In this document: positions 34,540 to 46,694 of the stretch, piece by piece | Layout of the letters: each line of letters starts with the position of its first letter | Position numbering within the stretch: position 1 is the first letter of the stretch | Assembly (NCBI RefSeq): GCF_030052815.1 | Contig: NC_079503.1 | Coordinates: forward strand, 50,386,735 to 50,450,734 | Length of the DNA: 64,000 bases | Origin: Hevea brasiliensis | Lineage: Eukaryota > Streptophyta > Magnoliopsida > Malpighiales > Euphorbiaceae | Direction: 5' to 3' | Position numbers and translations under genes: made by a program | Notes under the pieces: model-generated | The model's input: the letters and a program-made list of their open reading frames with translations, nothing else | What the model was told of the DNA's origin: nothing | Databases searched by the model: none

Positions 34540-36634
34540 TGAAGGAACGGAAGCGTGAAAAACACAAGATTATACCATTGAATTCAAAAATTTTCACCTA
34601 GGGTCACAAGCACCATGCAAGATTTATTTTTATCTATTTGATTTCAATGATAAACAACATATTAAAACTCTTTTAATATGTTTTTGGATCTGTATTTGCC
34701 ATTTAAGATTTTAAAATTAATCAGATTAATTTTAGAACCCTAGATTAAATCAAGAACGATTACACTAACCTCTTGATGTGTTGCAGCGTGTCTGCGCCTT
34801 TGAGATTCGTCTTCAGGACACCAGATGTTGTCCCTCTAGTTTGTCCACACCAAGAACACCTATGGCAGCCCTTGAACAGCTTCTAAAGCCTTTTCTATTA
34901 ATTAGAAATTCAAGTTCTGCCTTTTAAGAGATTAGAGATGCAAACAGGACACTAGAAACAATTTCTAGTGTTCTTAATTCAAGAGATTGATGGCTAATCT
35001 CTTTGAATTGATGAGAGATGAAGAGAAATAGCTGGAGAGGCTCAAAGTGGCGTGAAATATGAGAGGAGAGGCTGCTGGTTGTGTTTTCTTTTCATAACCC
35101 CACTTAAATAGCTAGGTTAACACATTAAACCCTAGCCACATGTCACCTTTTGATTAGCTCTAGGTTTAAGTGACCCAATCACATTGTGCCAAGTGTCAAA
35201 CCTATATTTAATCTTGATTTTAATCATCTTACATGATTAAAATTATTTGGCAAGCTTATGTGTTATGCCATGTGTCACCATCTCATGGTGCCACGTGTCA
35301 CACTGCAAAATGACCAAAATGCCCCTGTTTCTTAATTTTGAGTTCTTAACCCAAAATAATTATTTTCTTCTTCTAATTAATTTATATCAAATATAAATTA
35401 ATTAATTAATCTCTATTAATTAATTTCTCATCAATTAAATTCATATTTAAACACTTTAAATATAAATTTAATTTATACTACACATCCAATAATCTAGATT
35501 TGGTTTCAAGTCATGCTAGTGACTTTGCTATTTTATTGCAAACCAAATCTATTTAATTAATCAATTAAACTCTTTAATTAATTAATTAAATCATATTTAA
35601 ATAGGTGATAACTTGTGTATGTGTGTGACTTACTAGGCTCATCACTAATTGGCAATGAGACATGATATCAACTCTTAATATCATCAGAACTCTTTCTTAC
35701 CATAAATGATTTCTCTAAATCATTTTATGAACCTCATAGACCATGGTTAACACCTAGCATAGCATGCCATGGCCACCCAATTAGTAATAAGATTTACCTT
35801 AAATGAACCTATAATCATATGTTACCATGCACTAGAATCTCTCACATAAAATCCCAACTCAAGCCGAGTCATGGTTTATGTCAAACTCCATTTGATATGA
35901 ATATTATGTTCTCTTTTAATTCCAGTTCTTGATTAAAAGATTTTTCTCATCGAAACTCTTTCGAATAAATCTATCTGTCTGCCAGAACTTGAAACATCAA
36001 GAACAATTAAATGAACATAGGATTTTATCTCTATTTACTTAGAGGAACAGATTCCTTCTTGATCAACACCTACCTCCATATATAACTAGCAGAGCCAACA
36101 CATGCCCATATACCCATACATAGTACAAGTATGAAAGCAGTATCAAACTCAAACTACCTATATACAAGATAACTGTGCTATCTCAGGTCTAAAGATTATA
36201 TGCACTGATATGATTTATGACAAAACATTGACAAGAGTAAACTCCATGTGCTTGTCATAAGTGTCACTGGTTCGGCTTACTTATCATTTATAAGTGCCTA
36301 TCATGTTTGTTATATGGCATGAGAGTCACCATTCCATCTTATTTATATCTCATATAAATAACTTGGGAACAAACATGAATACAATCTTTCTGGATAAGTC
36401 ATGTCCTTATTATGAAGTATCCTCGATTGTGAACCTATTTATGATACTTCGTGCTAGAAATATTGTCACTCATATTCTTAACAACTTAAGAATAATATTT
36501 CTAACAAAATATCAATGGACCTTTTCTATTACACATAAATATATTATGTAAACGGAAAAGTGGAAATGCCTTTATTAATAAAAATATGTACAAGATACAT
36601 ACTAAATGATATGCTCTAGGGCATATTACTAACA
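34540..36634 (-). repeat. 3' LTR of copia-1, 2095 bp
   Basis: Starts TGAAGGAACGG and ends ATTACTAACA. Its only long open frame (36294-36551) recurs in the other LTR at 43680-43937 simply because the LTRs are copies; it has no known motif. No gene is supported. Confidence 0.94.
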
Positions 36635-36650
36635 ATCTCCCACTAGCACT
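36635..36650 (-). other. Polypurine tract of copia-1
   Basis: On the minus strand GTGCTAGTGGGAGAT directly precedes the 3' LTR. The AGTGGGAGAT ending is typical of plant copia elements. Confidence 0.75.
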
Positions 36651-36916
36651 AGAGCCATTCATTACAATATCTTAGACCCATCTTCTCAAGATGTCACTAA
36701 TGAGATTATGACAAAGGCTTAGTGAATGGATCACTAGTTTTTAGCCGATGTTATATTTTCTGCATGGCTATATCGCCTTGCCCAACTATATCCCGATAAT
36801 ATGGTAGTGCCTTTCTATGTGTTTGGATTTTGGGTGAGACCTTAGTTCCTTAGCTCGCATGATCGCTCCATTGTTGTCACGCAGTAGTGGAACCGCTGAC
36901 TTAATGGAAGGAACTA

Positions 36917-37454
36917 CTATAAGTTCTCATTTAACTTCTTTATCCAAACAAATTTCCTTTGCGAGATTCGATGCAACAATATACTCAAATTTCGGAGTGG
37001 AATCTGCAATCGTGCTCGCTTGGAACTCTTCCAACCGATCGCACCTCCATTACAAATGAACACATATCCAGAGGTAGACTTTCTATCATCGATATCCGAT
37101 TGGAAATCGAATCGTATAACCATCCAATTGCAAGTCTCCACCTCCATAAATCAAGAATAAATCCTTAGTTCTTCTTAAGTACTTAAGAATATTCTTGACA
37201 GCTATCCAGAGTTCCAAACCTGGATTGGATTGATACCTGCTAGTCAAACTAACAGCATATGCGATATCCGGCCTAGTACACAACATAGCAAACAATAAAC
37301 TACCAATAGCCCAAGCAAATCCAATCCTGGCCATCTTATCTATTTCTTCTTGTGTCTTTGGAGACTTCTCTTTAGAAAGGTGTATACCATGTATCACTGG
37401 TAACAATCCTATATTGTAATCAAGCATGTTAAACCTCTTTAACACCTTTTCCAA
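36917..37454 (-). pseudogene. Copia-1 RNase H and RT connection
   Basis: Minus-strand pieces: CTRPDIAYAVSLTSRYQSNPG and ILKYLRRTKDLFLIYGGG (37454-37086), then DIDDRKSTSGYVFICNGGAIGWKSSKR (37147-36917) in a shifted frame. These are standard for the C-terminal RNase H of Ty1/copia pol. The usual AEY(I) and WMKK endings are distorted by frameshifts. Confidence 0.88.
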
Positions 37455-37580
37455 GTATAGACTTTGGGATAAACCAATTATTCTTTCGCTCTATCTCTAT
37501 AGATGCGAATCCCAAGAATATAGGTTGCCTCCCTAAGTCTTTCATGGAGAATGTATTTGACAACCATACCTTTATAGTCG

Positions 37581-38283
37581 TCAACATACTGTATCATTAC
37601 CCATCAACGTTATGTCATCCACATATAAGACAAGGAAAGTGATAGCACTGTCACTAACCTTCTTATATACACATGGCTCATCCTCATTTTTGATAAAACC
37701 AAAGGATTTAATGGCTTCATCAAAACGGATGTTCCAACTCCTCGAAGCTTGTTTCAACCCATAAATGGATCGCTTTAGCTTGCATACCTTGGAACCATCT
37801 TGGGATTCAAATCCCTTAGGTTGTTCCATGAAAATGTTTTCTTCAATGTATCCATTGAGAAAAAGCTGTTTTGACATCCATCTGCCAAATCTCATAATCA
37901 TAGTATGCAGCTATTGCTAATAAAATCCTAATTGATTTAAGCATAGCAACAAAGCAGAAAGTCTCCTCATAGTCTATTCCTTGCCTTTGGCGAAACCCTT
38001 TCGCTACTAGCCTTGCCTTATAGGTCTCTACCTTTCCATCAGAACCAATTTTCTTCTTGAAAACCCATTTGTTCCCTATAGGTACAATACCTTCAGGTGG
38101 GTCAACAAGATCCCAAACTTGATTCTTATACATGGAATCAATCTCGGATTTCATAGCATCAATCCATTTTGAAGAGTCTATATCTGATATAGCTTCTTCA
38201 TAGGTAAGTGGATCATCTTCATGATCTACTTCTTCATGAGTAAACAACTCTTGTTCTTCTTCATGAAGAAAACCATATCTCAC
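37581..38283 (-). pseudogene. Copia-1 reverse transcriptase
   Basis: Two overlapping frames on the minus strand. The first (38283-37843) reads WIDAMKSEIDSMYKNQVWDLVD, KWVFKKKIGSDG and KARLVAKGFRQRQGIDY. The second (37901-37581) reads KLKRSIYGLKQASRSW and the active site YVDD (37614-37625), both aspartates intact. One frameshift separates them near 37870. This is the RVT_2-type copia polymerase. Confidence 0.92.
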
Positions 38284-38802
38284 TGGTGGGTGAGATACCT
38301 GGTTGTTCTACGAGGAACAGTGTAGATGTTTCATCAATGGGTATAGGTTGACTAGATGGATCTATATCCATCGATGCATTGGTTGGTCGAATTCTCCAAT
38401 TCTAACTCTATTTGCCTTCCTTTGCCTCCTTCTTAAACAAACCGTTGTTCAAGAAATGTGGCATCTCTACTTATCACAACCTTTTGTGAAGTAGGCAAAT
38501 AAAAATAATATCCAAAACTATCTTTTGGATATCCAACAAATCGACCTTTTACGATCGGTCTCCAATTTATCGGTGTTCACTTTTGATATAATTTGGACAA
38601 CCCCAAATCTTAACATGCTTAAGACTTGGTTTTCTTCCATGCCATATCTCATAAGGTGTGGAAGAAAGCGATTTTGATGGAATCCTATTCGAATATACAA
38701 AGTGATTCTAATGCAAATCCCAAAGGAGATTGGCATATCGGTATAGCTCATCATACTACGTACCATATCCAATAGGTACGATTTCTCCTTCGGATACACC
38801 AT
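38284..38802 (-). pseudogene. Copia-1 integrase C-terminal region and linker, fragmented
   Basis: Pieces such as NRIPSKS, PYEIWHGRKPSLKHVK and WGCP can be read only by changing frame several times between 38800 and 38520; the interval to RT carries Ser/Pro-rich linker sequence. Recognisable but heavily frameshifted, less decayed in codon content than in frame. Confidence 0.75.
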
Positions 38803-38909
38803 TCGGTTGTGGCGTTCTGGAGGAGTCGGTGAGAAACAATGCCATGCTCTCTCAAGTATTCATCAAATTCGGTACTCAAATATTCACCTCCACGATCGAT
38901 CGAAGAGCT

Positions 38910-39408
38910 TTAATATTTTTCTGTTTGATTTACTACTTCAGATTTAAATTCCTTAAACTTTTCAAAGGATTCATGTTTGTATTTCATCAAATACAAATAC
39001 CCAAACCTTGATTTATCATCAGTAAAGGTAATAAAATAATGAAAGCCCCCTCTAGCCATTTCTTTAAATGGACCACATACATCACTATGTATTAGCTCCA
39101 AAATATTTTCAGCTATTAGCACATGACCAACAAAGGGTGATCTAGTCATTTGCCACGAAGGCAAGATTCACAAGTTGGAGTAGGCTCGAGCCCAATGAGG
39201 ATAGAATCCCCATTTTCTCCAATTTTGCAATCCTATCTTCTGCAACATGACCTAACCTTAAGTGCCAAGTATATTTTGAACTTGAGTTGGTTTTCACCAT
39301 GGCATTGCTTTCATTTAGATTGCTACACTCTGGCCAGTGGAAACACTTTCTTACTGGCAATGGAAACACTTTCCTGTTGGCAGTGGAAACACTTTCCTTT
39401 GCCTCCAT
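38910..39408 (-). pseudogene. Copia-1 GAG-pre-integrase and integrase core
   Basis: Minus strand: TWHLRLGHVAEDRIAKLEKMG (His of the zinc domain, ~39267-39200), then ELIHSDVCGPFKEMARGG (first catalytic Asp near 39083) and YFITFTDDKSRFGYLYLMK. The downstream part toward the second Asp and Glu continues with frameshifts. Between the gag zinc knuckle (~39391) and this domain only ~100 bp remain, so the protease with its DSGA-type site is missing. Confidence 0.88.
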
Positions 39409-40153
39409 CAGCTTTAGTCTTACTTTTCTGTTTAGCTATTTTCTTGGAAGGACCAGGAATCTGAGGTTTCTTTTTCTTATTGCCTTTCTTCTTGTTGGAC
39501 TTTCCAGTAAGAAGATGCAACAAAGCTACCTCTTTTTCTTTATTGCACGGCATATTCTTTTGGTCTATATCCAGCATGTTGACTAATTCATCTAAGGTTC
39601 ATTCCTGTTTTGTCATATGGTAATTTGTCACAAAATTCCCTAAAGACTCATGAAGGTTCTGAAGGATCTAATGCGTTTGTTGTTGGAATTCCATGTTAAA
39701 GTCAAGATGTTCCAACTGCTCAATCACCGAATCATCTTGTGGACATGATCCCCAACATTCATCCCTCGGACATCCTCATACGGAATAAGCTGTTTAGATA
39801 TCTCATACCTAGCATTCTCTTTGTGCTCACCATACAACTCTTGTAGGTGAAGGAGGATCTCACTAGCACTCTGCATGTTCTCATGTTGCTTCGTAACTCA
39901 TTACTCATGGAAGCAAGCATGTAACACTTAGCGCTCATATCATGCTCCTTCCACTTGTCCAAAGTATCATGTTCCTCTTGTGTGGCCTCTGGAGGTAAGG
40001 GACCAGGAACATTTGAATATAGAACATATCCTATATGTTCAAGGTTCAGACAAGTTTCAAATTTCTTAGCCAATCGACAGATTAGGTCTGTCAACTGTTG
40101 TGATCAAGTATGCTTGCAAGGATATTGGATGGTGGTGGTTGTTTTGTGCTCAT
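39323..40153 (-). pseudogene. Copia-1 gag with disrupted zinc knuckle
   Basis: Start ATG at 40153 (MSTKQPPPSNILASILDHN). An open piece (40094-39759) reads KFETCLNLEHIGYVL, DKWKEHDMSAKCYMLASMSNELR, typical of plant copia gag. A Lys-rich basic run leads to KCFHC (39377-39391), the start of a CCHC knuckle, but its His/Cys half is replaced by repeats of a 23-bp unit. A short deletion after ILDHN and frameshifts near 39800 and 39590 break the frame. Confidence 0.85.
39335..39403. repeat. 23-bp triplicate across the copia-1 gag zinc knuckle
   Basis: GGAAACACTTT begins at 39339, 39362 and 39385, a strict 23-bp period. Units are close to CAGTGGAAACACTTTC plus TTACTGG or CTGTTGG. Because 23 is not a multiple of three, each copy changes frame. 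The first unit in gag direction encodes the KCFHC of the knuckle. Confidence 0.9.
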
Positions 40154-41333
40154 TTTTATCGTAAAATTAAGCTGCAGAAAATAACCAGATTAATTAGTAA
40201 ATGTATCATGTAATTAACCAAAATGATTATGGTCTTTTAATCAAATTGGTCCTCCCACTAACTTAGCGAATCCTACACTTCCAAAGTAGAAAAGCGGAAA
40301 TCCTAGTTGGATGGATTTCTAGTGGGTGATTGAATTCTTATAATTCTATTGATCATCCTCGGTACATCCATTATTGGAATTACAATAAACTATAAGTGAG
40401 CAACTCCTTGCCCATCACATCTCATGTGAGGTTCAATCCTTTTACTAGCCCCTAATGCTCAAAATCTCGTGTACATCCAATATTGACTTATCTTGCATTA
40501 GTTAAGTTGATCCCATTGAGCGATAATTATGCAAATAATTTTAATGTCCTCAGTACACCCAATATTGGCCACCAAACCATTTACATATTTACAACATCTC
40601 ATGCTTAACAATTATTCTTAAGAAAATCTCTTAAATTAATTGCATCTCATGCAACTATTTAAAATTTCTTAAAATAATTGCCCCAATGGAGGGCTTATGT
40701 TATAATTACTTTAATTATAGCATTTCCAACTTAATCATTTGTTTGGAAGATTTTATAGCCATCCTAATTACTATTAAGGTCTCACTTTGCACATTATCCA
40801 TTTAGCATGCATATATCATATAATTGCATACATTCCCATACATCTCATGCATTCATGGATAAGCAGTAAATATGGTATGATCATGGACTGTCTAAGGGAT
40901 TCAATTTGAGCCACCAAGAATTGAATCAGGCATTCCTAGGTGCATTTCATTCATTCATTTTACAAGAGTTGCTGAAGGAGTACATAATCAACACTTGATA
41001 TTGAATTCCTCCCACTGGTCCCACCAATGCTCTTGACCTCCTTGAACTTCTTGCAATCCAATATTACATAGTAATCCTTGGCATACCAAGGCGAATTTAC
41101 AAGTACTTAAATAAATGAAATTACAACCCAAAATATTACAAACTTAATAATACATGCCCAAAATAAATTAAAATAAATTAATTAATTTACAATCCCAAAG
41201 AAACATAAAAGAAATAAATCCAATCACATTGGTCTTTTATAGTCCATGATCATCCATCATGCATATCACTATTTAACAATTAAATAAAACATATATTCTT
41301 AAATTAAATTGAATATCTCATATTCAACTTAAA
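40154..41333. other. Copia-1 leader, gene-free
   Basis: About 1.2 kb of AT-rich sequence between the gag start and the minisatellite. I see no motif or supported coding sequence in it. It is unusually long for a copia leader. Confidence 0.7.
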
Positions 41334-41683
41334 ATTCAGATTTGAATATGATTCAAATAAATTTAAAAATTCAGATTTGAATCTCATTCAAACAAATTTA
41401 AAAATTCAGATTTGAATCACATTTAAACAACTTCAAAAATTCAGATTTGAATCACATTCAAACATTTTTAAAAATCAGATTTGAATCACATTCAAATATT
41501 TTTAAAAAATCAGATCTGAATTTTATTGAATCAATTTTAAAAATCAGATTTAAATATGATTCAAACAACTTTAAAAATTCAGAATTGAATCTCATTCAAA
41601 CAACTTTTAAAATTCAGATTTGAATCACATTCAAACAATTTTTAAAATTCTGATTTGAATCATAAATTAATTGTGTGATTAAA
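41334..41683. repeat. 35-bp minisatellite in the copia-1 leader (~10 copies)
   Basis: The core CAGATTTGAAT recurs (some copies with a mismatch) at 41337, 41372, 41407, 41442, 41476, 41511, 41545, 41580, 41615 and 41650, a period of 34-35 bp. Units are close to TTCAGATTTGAATCACATTC plus AAACAATTTTAAAAA. Neighbouring units differ at a few positions. It lies within the transcribed leader between PBS and gag. Confidence 0.94.
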
Positions 41684-41909
41684 ACAACTAATTAAACACT
41701 TTAATTAGTCAAAGAATAGGCCTTAGATCATACAACAATTGCAGAATTAAAAGCCAAACCTTGAATCACCCATGGAACCATTGTTGCCGCCCCCAATGGT
41801 GGCTTCTCCATGTGACGCCACATCTCATGATCCAACCAGCAATGAATCTCTTGATCTCATGATCAAACACACAATTAAATTATATAATCAACAATCTAAA
41901 TGGCAAATA
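41684..41909. other. Copia-1 leader between minisatellite and PBS, gene-free
   Basis: Short AT-rich stretch with a GC-richer patch near 41785-41820 (GCCGCCCCCAATGG). No gene or known motif seen. Confidence 0.6.
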
Positions 41910-41912
41910 TAG

Positions 41913-41927
41913 TGGCTCGATACCAAT
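41913..41927 (-). other. Primer binding site of copia-1
   Basis: On the minus strand ATTGGTATCGAGCCA next to the 5' LTR. It is the Met-tRNA-type site of plant copia elements (TGGTATCAGAGC class) with a one-base loss, as copia-2 has TGGTATTAGAGCC at the same place. Confidence 0.85.
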
Positions 41928-44020
41928 TGAAGGAACAGGCGTGAAAAACACAAGATTATACCATTGAATTCAAAAATTTTCACCTAGGGTCACAAGCACC
42001 ATGCAAGATTTATTTTTATCTATTTGATTTCAATGATAAACAACATATTAAAACTCTTTTAATATGTTTTTGGATCTGTATTTGCCATTTAAGATTTTAA
42101 AATTAATCAGATTAATTTTAGAACCCTAGATTAAATCAAGAACGATTACACTAACCTCTTGATGTCTTTGCGTGTCTGCGCCTTTGAGATTCGTCTTCAG
42201 GACACTAGATGTTGTCCCTCTAGTTTGTCCACACCAAGAACACCTATGGCAGCCCTTGAACAGCTTCTAAAGCCTTTTCTATTAATTAGAAATTCAAGTT
42301 CTGCCTTTTAAGAGATTAGAGATGCAAACAGGACACTAGAAACAATTTCTAGTGTTCTTAATTCAAGAGATTGATGGCTAATCTCTTTGAATTGATGAGA
42401 GATGAAGAGAAATAGCTGGAGAGGCTCAAAGTGGCGTGACATATGAGAGGAGAGGCTGCTGGTTGTGTTTTCTTTTCATAACCCCACTTAAATAGCTAGG
42501 TTAACACATTAAACCCTAGCCACATGTCACCTTTTGATTAGCTCTAGGTTTAAGTGACCCAATCACATTGTGCCAAGTGTCAAACCTATATTTAATCTTG
42601 ATTTTAATCATCTTACATGATTAAAATTATTTGGCAAGCTTATGTGTTATGCCATGTGTCACCATCTCATGGTGCCACGTGTCACACTGCAAAATGACCA
42701 AAATGCCCTGTGTCTTAATTTTGAGTTCTTAACCCAAAATAATTATTTTCTTCTTCTAATTAATTTATATCAAATATAAATTAATTAATTAATCTCTATT
42801 AATTAATTTCTCATCAATTAAATTCATATTTAAACACTTTAAATATAAATTTAATTTATACTACATCCAATAATCTAGATTTGGTTTCAAGTCATGCTAG
42901 GGACTTTGCAATTTTATTGCAAACCAAATCTATTTAATTAATCAATTAAACTCTTTAATTAATTAATTAAATCATATTTAAATAGGTGATAACTTGTGTA
43001 TGTGTGTGACTTACTAGGCTCATCACTAATTGGCAATGAGACATGATATCAACTCTTAATATCATCGAACTCTTTCTTACCATAAATGATTTCTCTAAAT
43101 CATTTTATGAACCTCATAGACCATGGTTAACACCTAGCATAGCATGCCATGGCCACCCAATTAGTAATAAGATTTACCTTAAATGAACCTATAATCATAT
43201 GTTACCATGCACTAGAATCTCTCTGTTACAAAATCCCAACTCAATTTGAGTCATGGTTTATGTCAAACTCCATTTGCTATGAATATTATGTTCTCTTTTA
43301 ATTCCAGTTCTTGATTAAAAGATTTTTCTCATCGAAACTCTTTTACGAATAAATCTATCTGTCTGGCCAGAACTTGAAACATCAAGAACAATTAAATGAA
43401 CATAGGATTTTATCTCTATTTACTTAGAGGAACAGATTCCTTCTTGATCAACACCTACCTCCATATATAACTAGCAGGAGCCAACACATGCCCATATACC
43501 CATACATAGTACAAGTATGAAAGCAGTATCAAACTCAAACTACCTATATACAAGATAACTGTGCTATCTCAGGTCTAAAGATTATATGCACTGATATGAT
43601 TTATGACAAAACATTGACAAGAGTAAACTCCATGTGCTTGTCATAAGTGTCACTGGTTCGGCCTACTTATCATTTATAAGTGCCTATCATGTTTGTTATA
43701 TGGCATGAGACTCACCATTCCATCTTATTTATATCTCATATAAATAACTTGGGAACAAACATGAATACAATCTTTCTGGATAAGTCATGTCCTTATTATG
43801 AAGTATCCTCGATTGTGAACCTATTTATGATACTTCGTGCTAGAAATATTGTCACTCATATTCTTAACAACTTAAGAATAATATTTCTAACAAAATATCA
43901 ATGGACCTTTTCTATTACACATAAATATATTATGTAAACGGAAAAGTGGAAATGCCTTTATTAATAAAAATATGTACAAGATACATACTAAATGATATGC
44001 TCTAGGGCATATTACTAACA
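41928..44020 (-). repeat. 5' LTR of copia-1, 2093 bp
   Basis: Starts TGAAGGAACAGG and ends ATTACTAACA, nearly identical to 34540-36634. Several of the differences are one- to three-base indels. No gene. Confidence 0.94.
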
Positions 44021-44264
44021 CCCTTCACATGTCATTTCTATGGAAGAGATTGAAATCCAACCGAACTTGACATACATAGAAGAACCTATACAAATCCTAG
44101 CTCGGGAAGTGAAGAAACTGAGAAATAGACAAATTCCACTGGTGAAAGTGCTTTGGAGGCACCATAACACTAAAGAGGCAACTTGGGAAAGTGAAGAGAT
44201 AATGAGGCAACAGTTCCCTCAACTGTTTGCATCAGGTAAATTTCGAGGACGAAATTTTTATTAA
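44021..44264 (+). pseudogene. Element F chromodomain-like tail
   Basis: Continues the F polyprotein after copia-1: SHVISMEEIEIQPNLTY, EEPIQILAREVKKLRNRQIPLVKVLWRHHNTKEATWESEEIMRQ and the terminal FRGRNFY before TAA (44262-44264). The pattern (aromatic Tyr, LVKVLW, WE) fits the chromodomain-like C terminus of chromovirus integrases, thought to guide insertion to heterochromatin. This copy of the tail has no stop of its own, unlike D. Confidence 0.88.
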
Positions 44265-44275
44265 AGGGAAAGAGT
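44263..44275 (+). other. Polypurine tract of element F
   Basis: AAAGGGAAAGAGT directly before the 3' LTR, overlapping the pol stop codon. Confidence 0.85.
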
Positions 44276-44778
44276 TGTAACATCCTCATTTTAGCTAGTC
44301 CGTACAGTCTACTGTTCTGGTGACCAGTGTCGAACCGGACAGCTAGAACGTTCGGAAAAATATTTAAACTAAAGTGAGGAACTAAAAATTAACTCAAATA
44401 ATTAATAAGAAAAAAATTTAGGAAAAATTATAAAATAATTTTTGGGACTCCAGAGAAGGGTCATTGCGGTTCTTATGGTATTAGAATGCCAAAAAAATAC
44501 TTACAAAAATGTTTCAATCGGTAAAGACAATTTTGGCCAGTTAAGCCAAACGGAGGGCATTTTGGTCATTTTGTCTTCAGAGATGATTTTTGGGCCAACT
44601 TGTCCAATTAAATAAATAATTTATATAACATAAAATATGATTAAATATTGCTAAAAATTTAATTGAAATTAATTGGACAAGAAAAGGATGGAAAAATGAA
44701 AGAAATTGAAATTATGACATCATAAGGATGTCATTAATAGTCTCCAACCCAATCAAGTGTTGACACATGTCACCAAGG

Positions 44779-44788
44779 TATATAAAAG
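44779..44788 (+). promoter_or_regulatory. TATA box of element F 3' LTR
   Basis: TATATAAAAG, the copy of the 27854 box, at the same distance from the LTR start. From a 3' LTR it would drive outward transcription into element C. Confidence 0.65.
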
Positions 44789-46694
44789 AGATTAAATGGG
44801 CAGAAAGTGAAGAAGAAAAATCAGACCTCCTCTCTCTTCTTCTCCTTGATGTAAAACCTCCACCATTGCCCTCCATAACCAAGCTTTACCCAAGCCTGAT
44901 TTCTTGGGTTTCTATCCATTAAAACTTCAATTTCTCAATATAAAAACTTGCTTTTACACCTTGGTGATTCTTTTGGGAGCCAAAAGAAGAGGAAAACAAG
45001 AGCTTTAGCAAGTGGGAAAATCTCACTCCTTTGAGGTTAGTGACCTAACCATGAGTTTTTCTTTAAATTCATGTTAAGAACTTTGAATATGTGTAAATTG
45101 CAAAGAAAAAAATTGTTGAATACCATTTGTATGTAAACCCTAGATTTTTGGTAGTCATGGTTAGGGTTTGATTGTGTTGAGTTTAATGAAAGTAAAAGAC
45201 TATCATGGCTGCCCATAAAATGTATTTACCACGTGGATTGAAGAAATGCAATGAAAATGCATGAAGGGTAATGTGTGAGTTAGGGTTTGGGGTGGAAAAA
45301 TGGGATTTTGACCATGTAATGATGAAAGTATGTTTTAATGGTCAATTAGTGACTATTTAGTTCTGTTTAAATAAAAAATGAAGTGTGTTGAGTGATGGGA
45401 TTGGGTTTGGTGTGGCTGCCATGAAAGTGACCTGCAGAATGGAGTGACCTGCAGAATTGGACTTGAGTCCAACAGGTTTAGGCAGCCATAACTTGAATTG
45501 TAGAGGTTTAATTGGTGCAAGGCCAATTTGAAATGAAACTAGACACATAATGGCACAACTTTGGTGAAGAAACCATGCCCATAAAACCAAACCAAGTGGA
45601 CCAAAAGCTTGCCTTAATCTAGGTGACCTGCAGTCTGTTTCTGCAGAATGACCAAATGAATAGTGATTGTTCATTTGGCTATAACTCAATTTAGAAAGGT
45701 CCAATTGACCTGAAATTTTACCAGAAACAAGCTGAGATATAGACCAACAACTTTCATGAAGGAATCTAACCCAAATTATGGCCAGAACCTATCCAACAAG
45801 TGAGTTACAGTCACTATTCACTGCACTGTAGATATGGTCAGTTCAGAAAAATTTCAATCCGTCCAGTTGTGGTTTTTGGACCATAACTTAAGCTAAAAAA
45901 CTCCAAATGGAGTGATTCAAAAAAAAGGAAATTCAACTAGAAAAAATAAGAAACAACTTTCATGTTGATTATTTTTCCAAATTCCCACTGTAAAATTGAC
46001 CAATGAAACAGTAAAGATAAGGTATGAAAACTGAAAATTCTGCTCAATTAATATTAAGCTTAGAAATGGTTTTGGCAACCAAAACCAACAAGTTTAAAAT
46101 GCAAAATGTGGTATTTTGGTGATATTAGAACCAATGTATCTATTGCCTATGCAAAAGTCAACATTTTGGTTGACTAATGAAGTGAATAGTAACACCAAAA
46201 CTTCAAAAATTGTGAAACTTAAAAGTGTAAAATGCCCTAGTATACCTAACAAGATTGGTTTGGATAGCTTGGCATGCCAATAGGGTTCTGTTAGCAGTAC
46301 TGCATATGGCTTCTTACCATTCTGTGTTTCATGGCTTCTATGCCATTCTATTACATAATAGCCTTTAGCTATGTTATTTGAGTTGATATACTTGGGTTTT
46401 AACCCTGATAATTATTACAGCTTATTAGCTGTTCTGTTGCACACCGGGAGACACAATGTGACCGATGATGTGATGGTCCGAGGTACTTAGTACCCAGTGC
46501 CAGTTTACACATTTATCCAATCCAGTTAATTAATATGGGTTCCTCTGGCAATGTTAAAGAACCTTACCAAAATTTTAATTGAATAATAATGCAAATAATA
46601 TCAAAAGTTAAGTCTACCAAAAATTGTAAACACACATTCTGCATCTTTGTTTTATCATATTTTATTTTATTTTATTTTATTTATATTGTCACCA

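Larger units (their letters stand above)
34540..44020 (-). mobile_element. Copia-1: Ty1/copia element, 9481 bp, youngest insertion
   Basis: Complete by ends: LTRs 34540-36634 (2095 bp) and 41928-44020 (2093 bp), internal region 5293 bp on the minus strand, target duplication CCCTT. LTRs differ by roughly twenty small changes by eye, about 1%. Order on the minus strand is PBS, leader with minisatellite, gag, GAG-pre-integrase, integrase, RT, RNase H, polypurine tract: the Ty1/copia order with integrase before RT. Gag-pol has frequent frameshifts despite the young LTRs, and the protease segment is missing. Confidence 0.94.

Noticed and set aside
36294..36551. 85-codon open frame present twice (also 43680-43937)
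   Set aside because: The two are the same position in the two LTRs of copia-1. Duplication by LTR identity is not evidence of selection; no known motif.
41334..41683. CRISPR-like or satellite array
   Set aside because: Contiguous 35-bp units without spacers and inside a retrotransposon leader; called as minisatellite.
45357..45704. 115-codon minus-strand open frame in the F 3' LTR
   Set aside because: The matching 5' LTR region (28391-28663) is only partly open and lacks 48 bp of it; no recognisable product.
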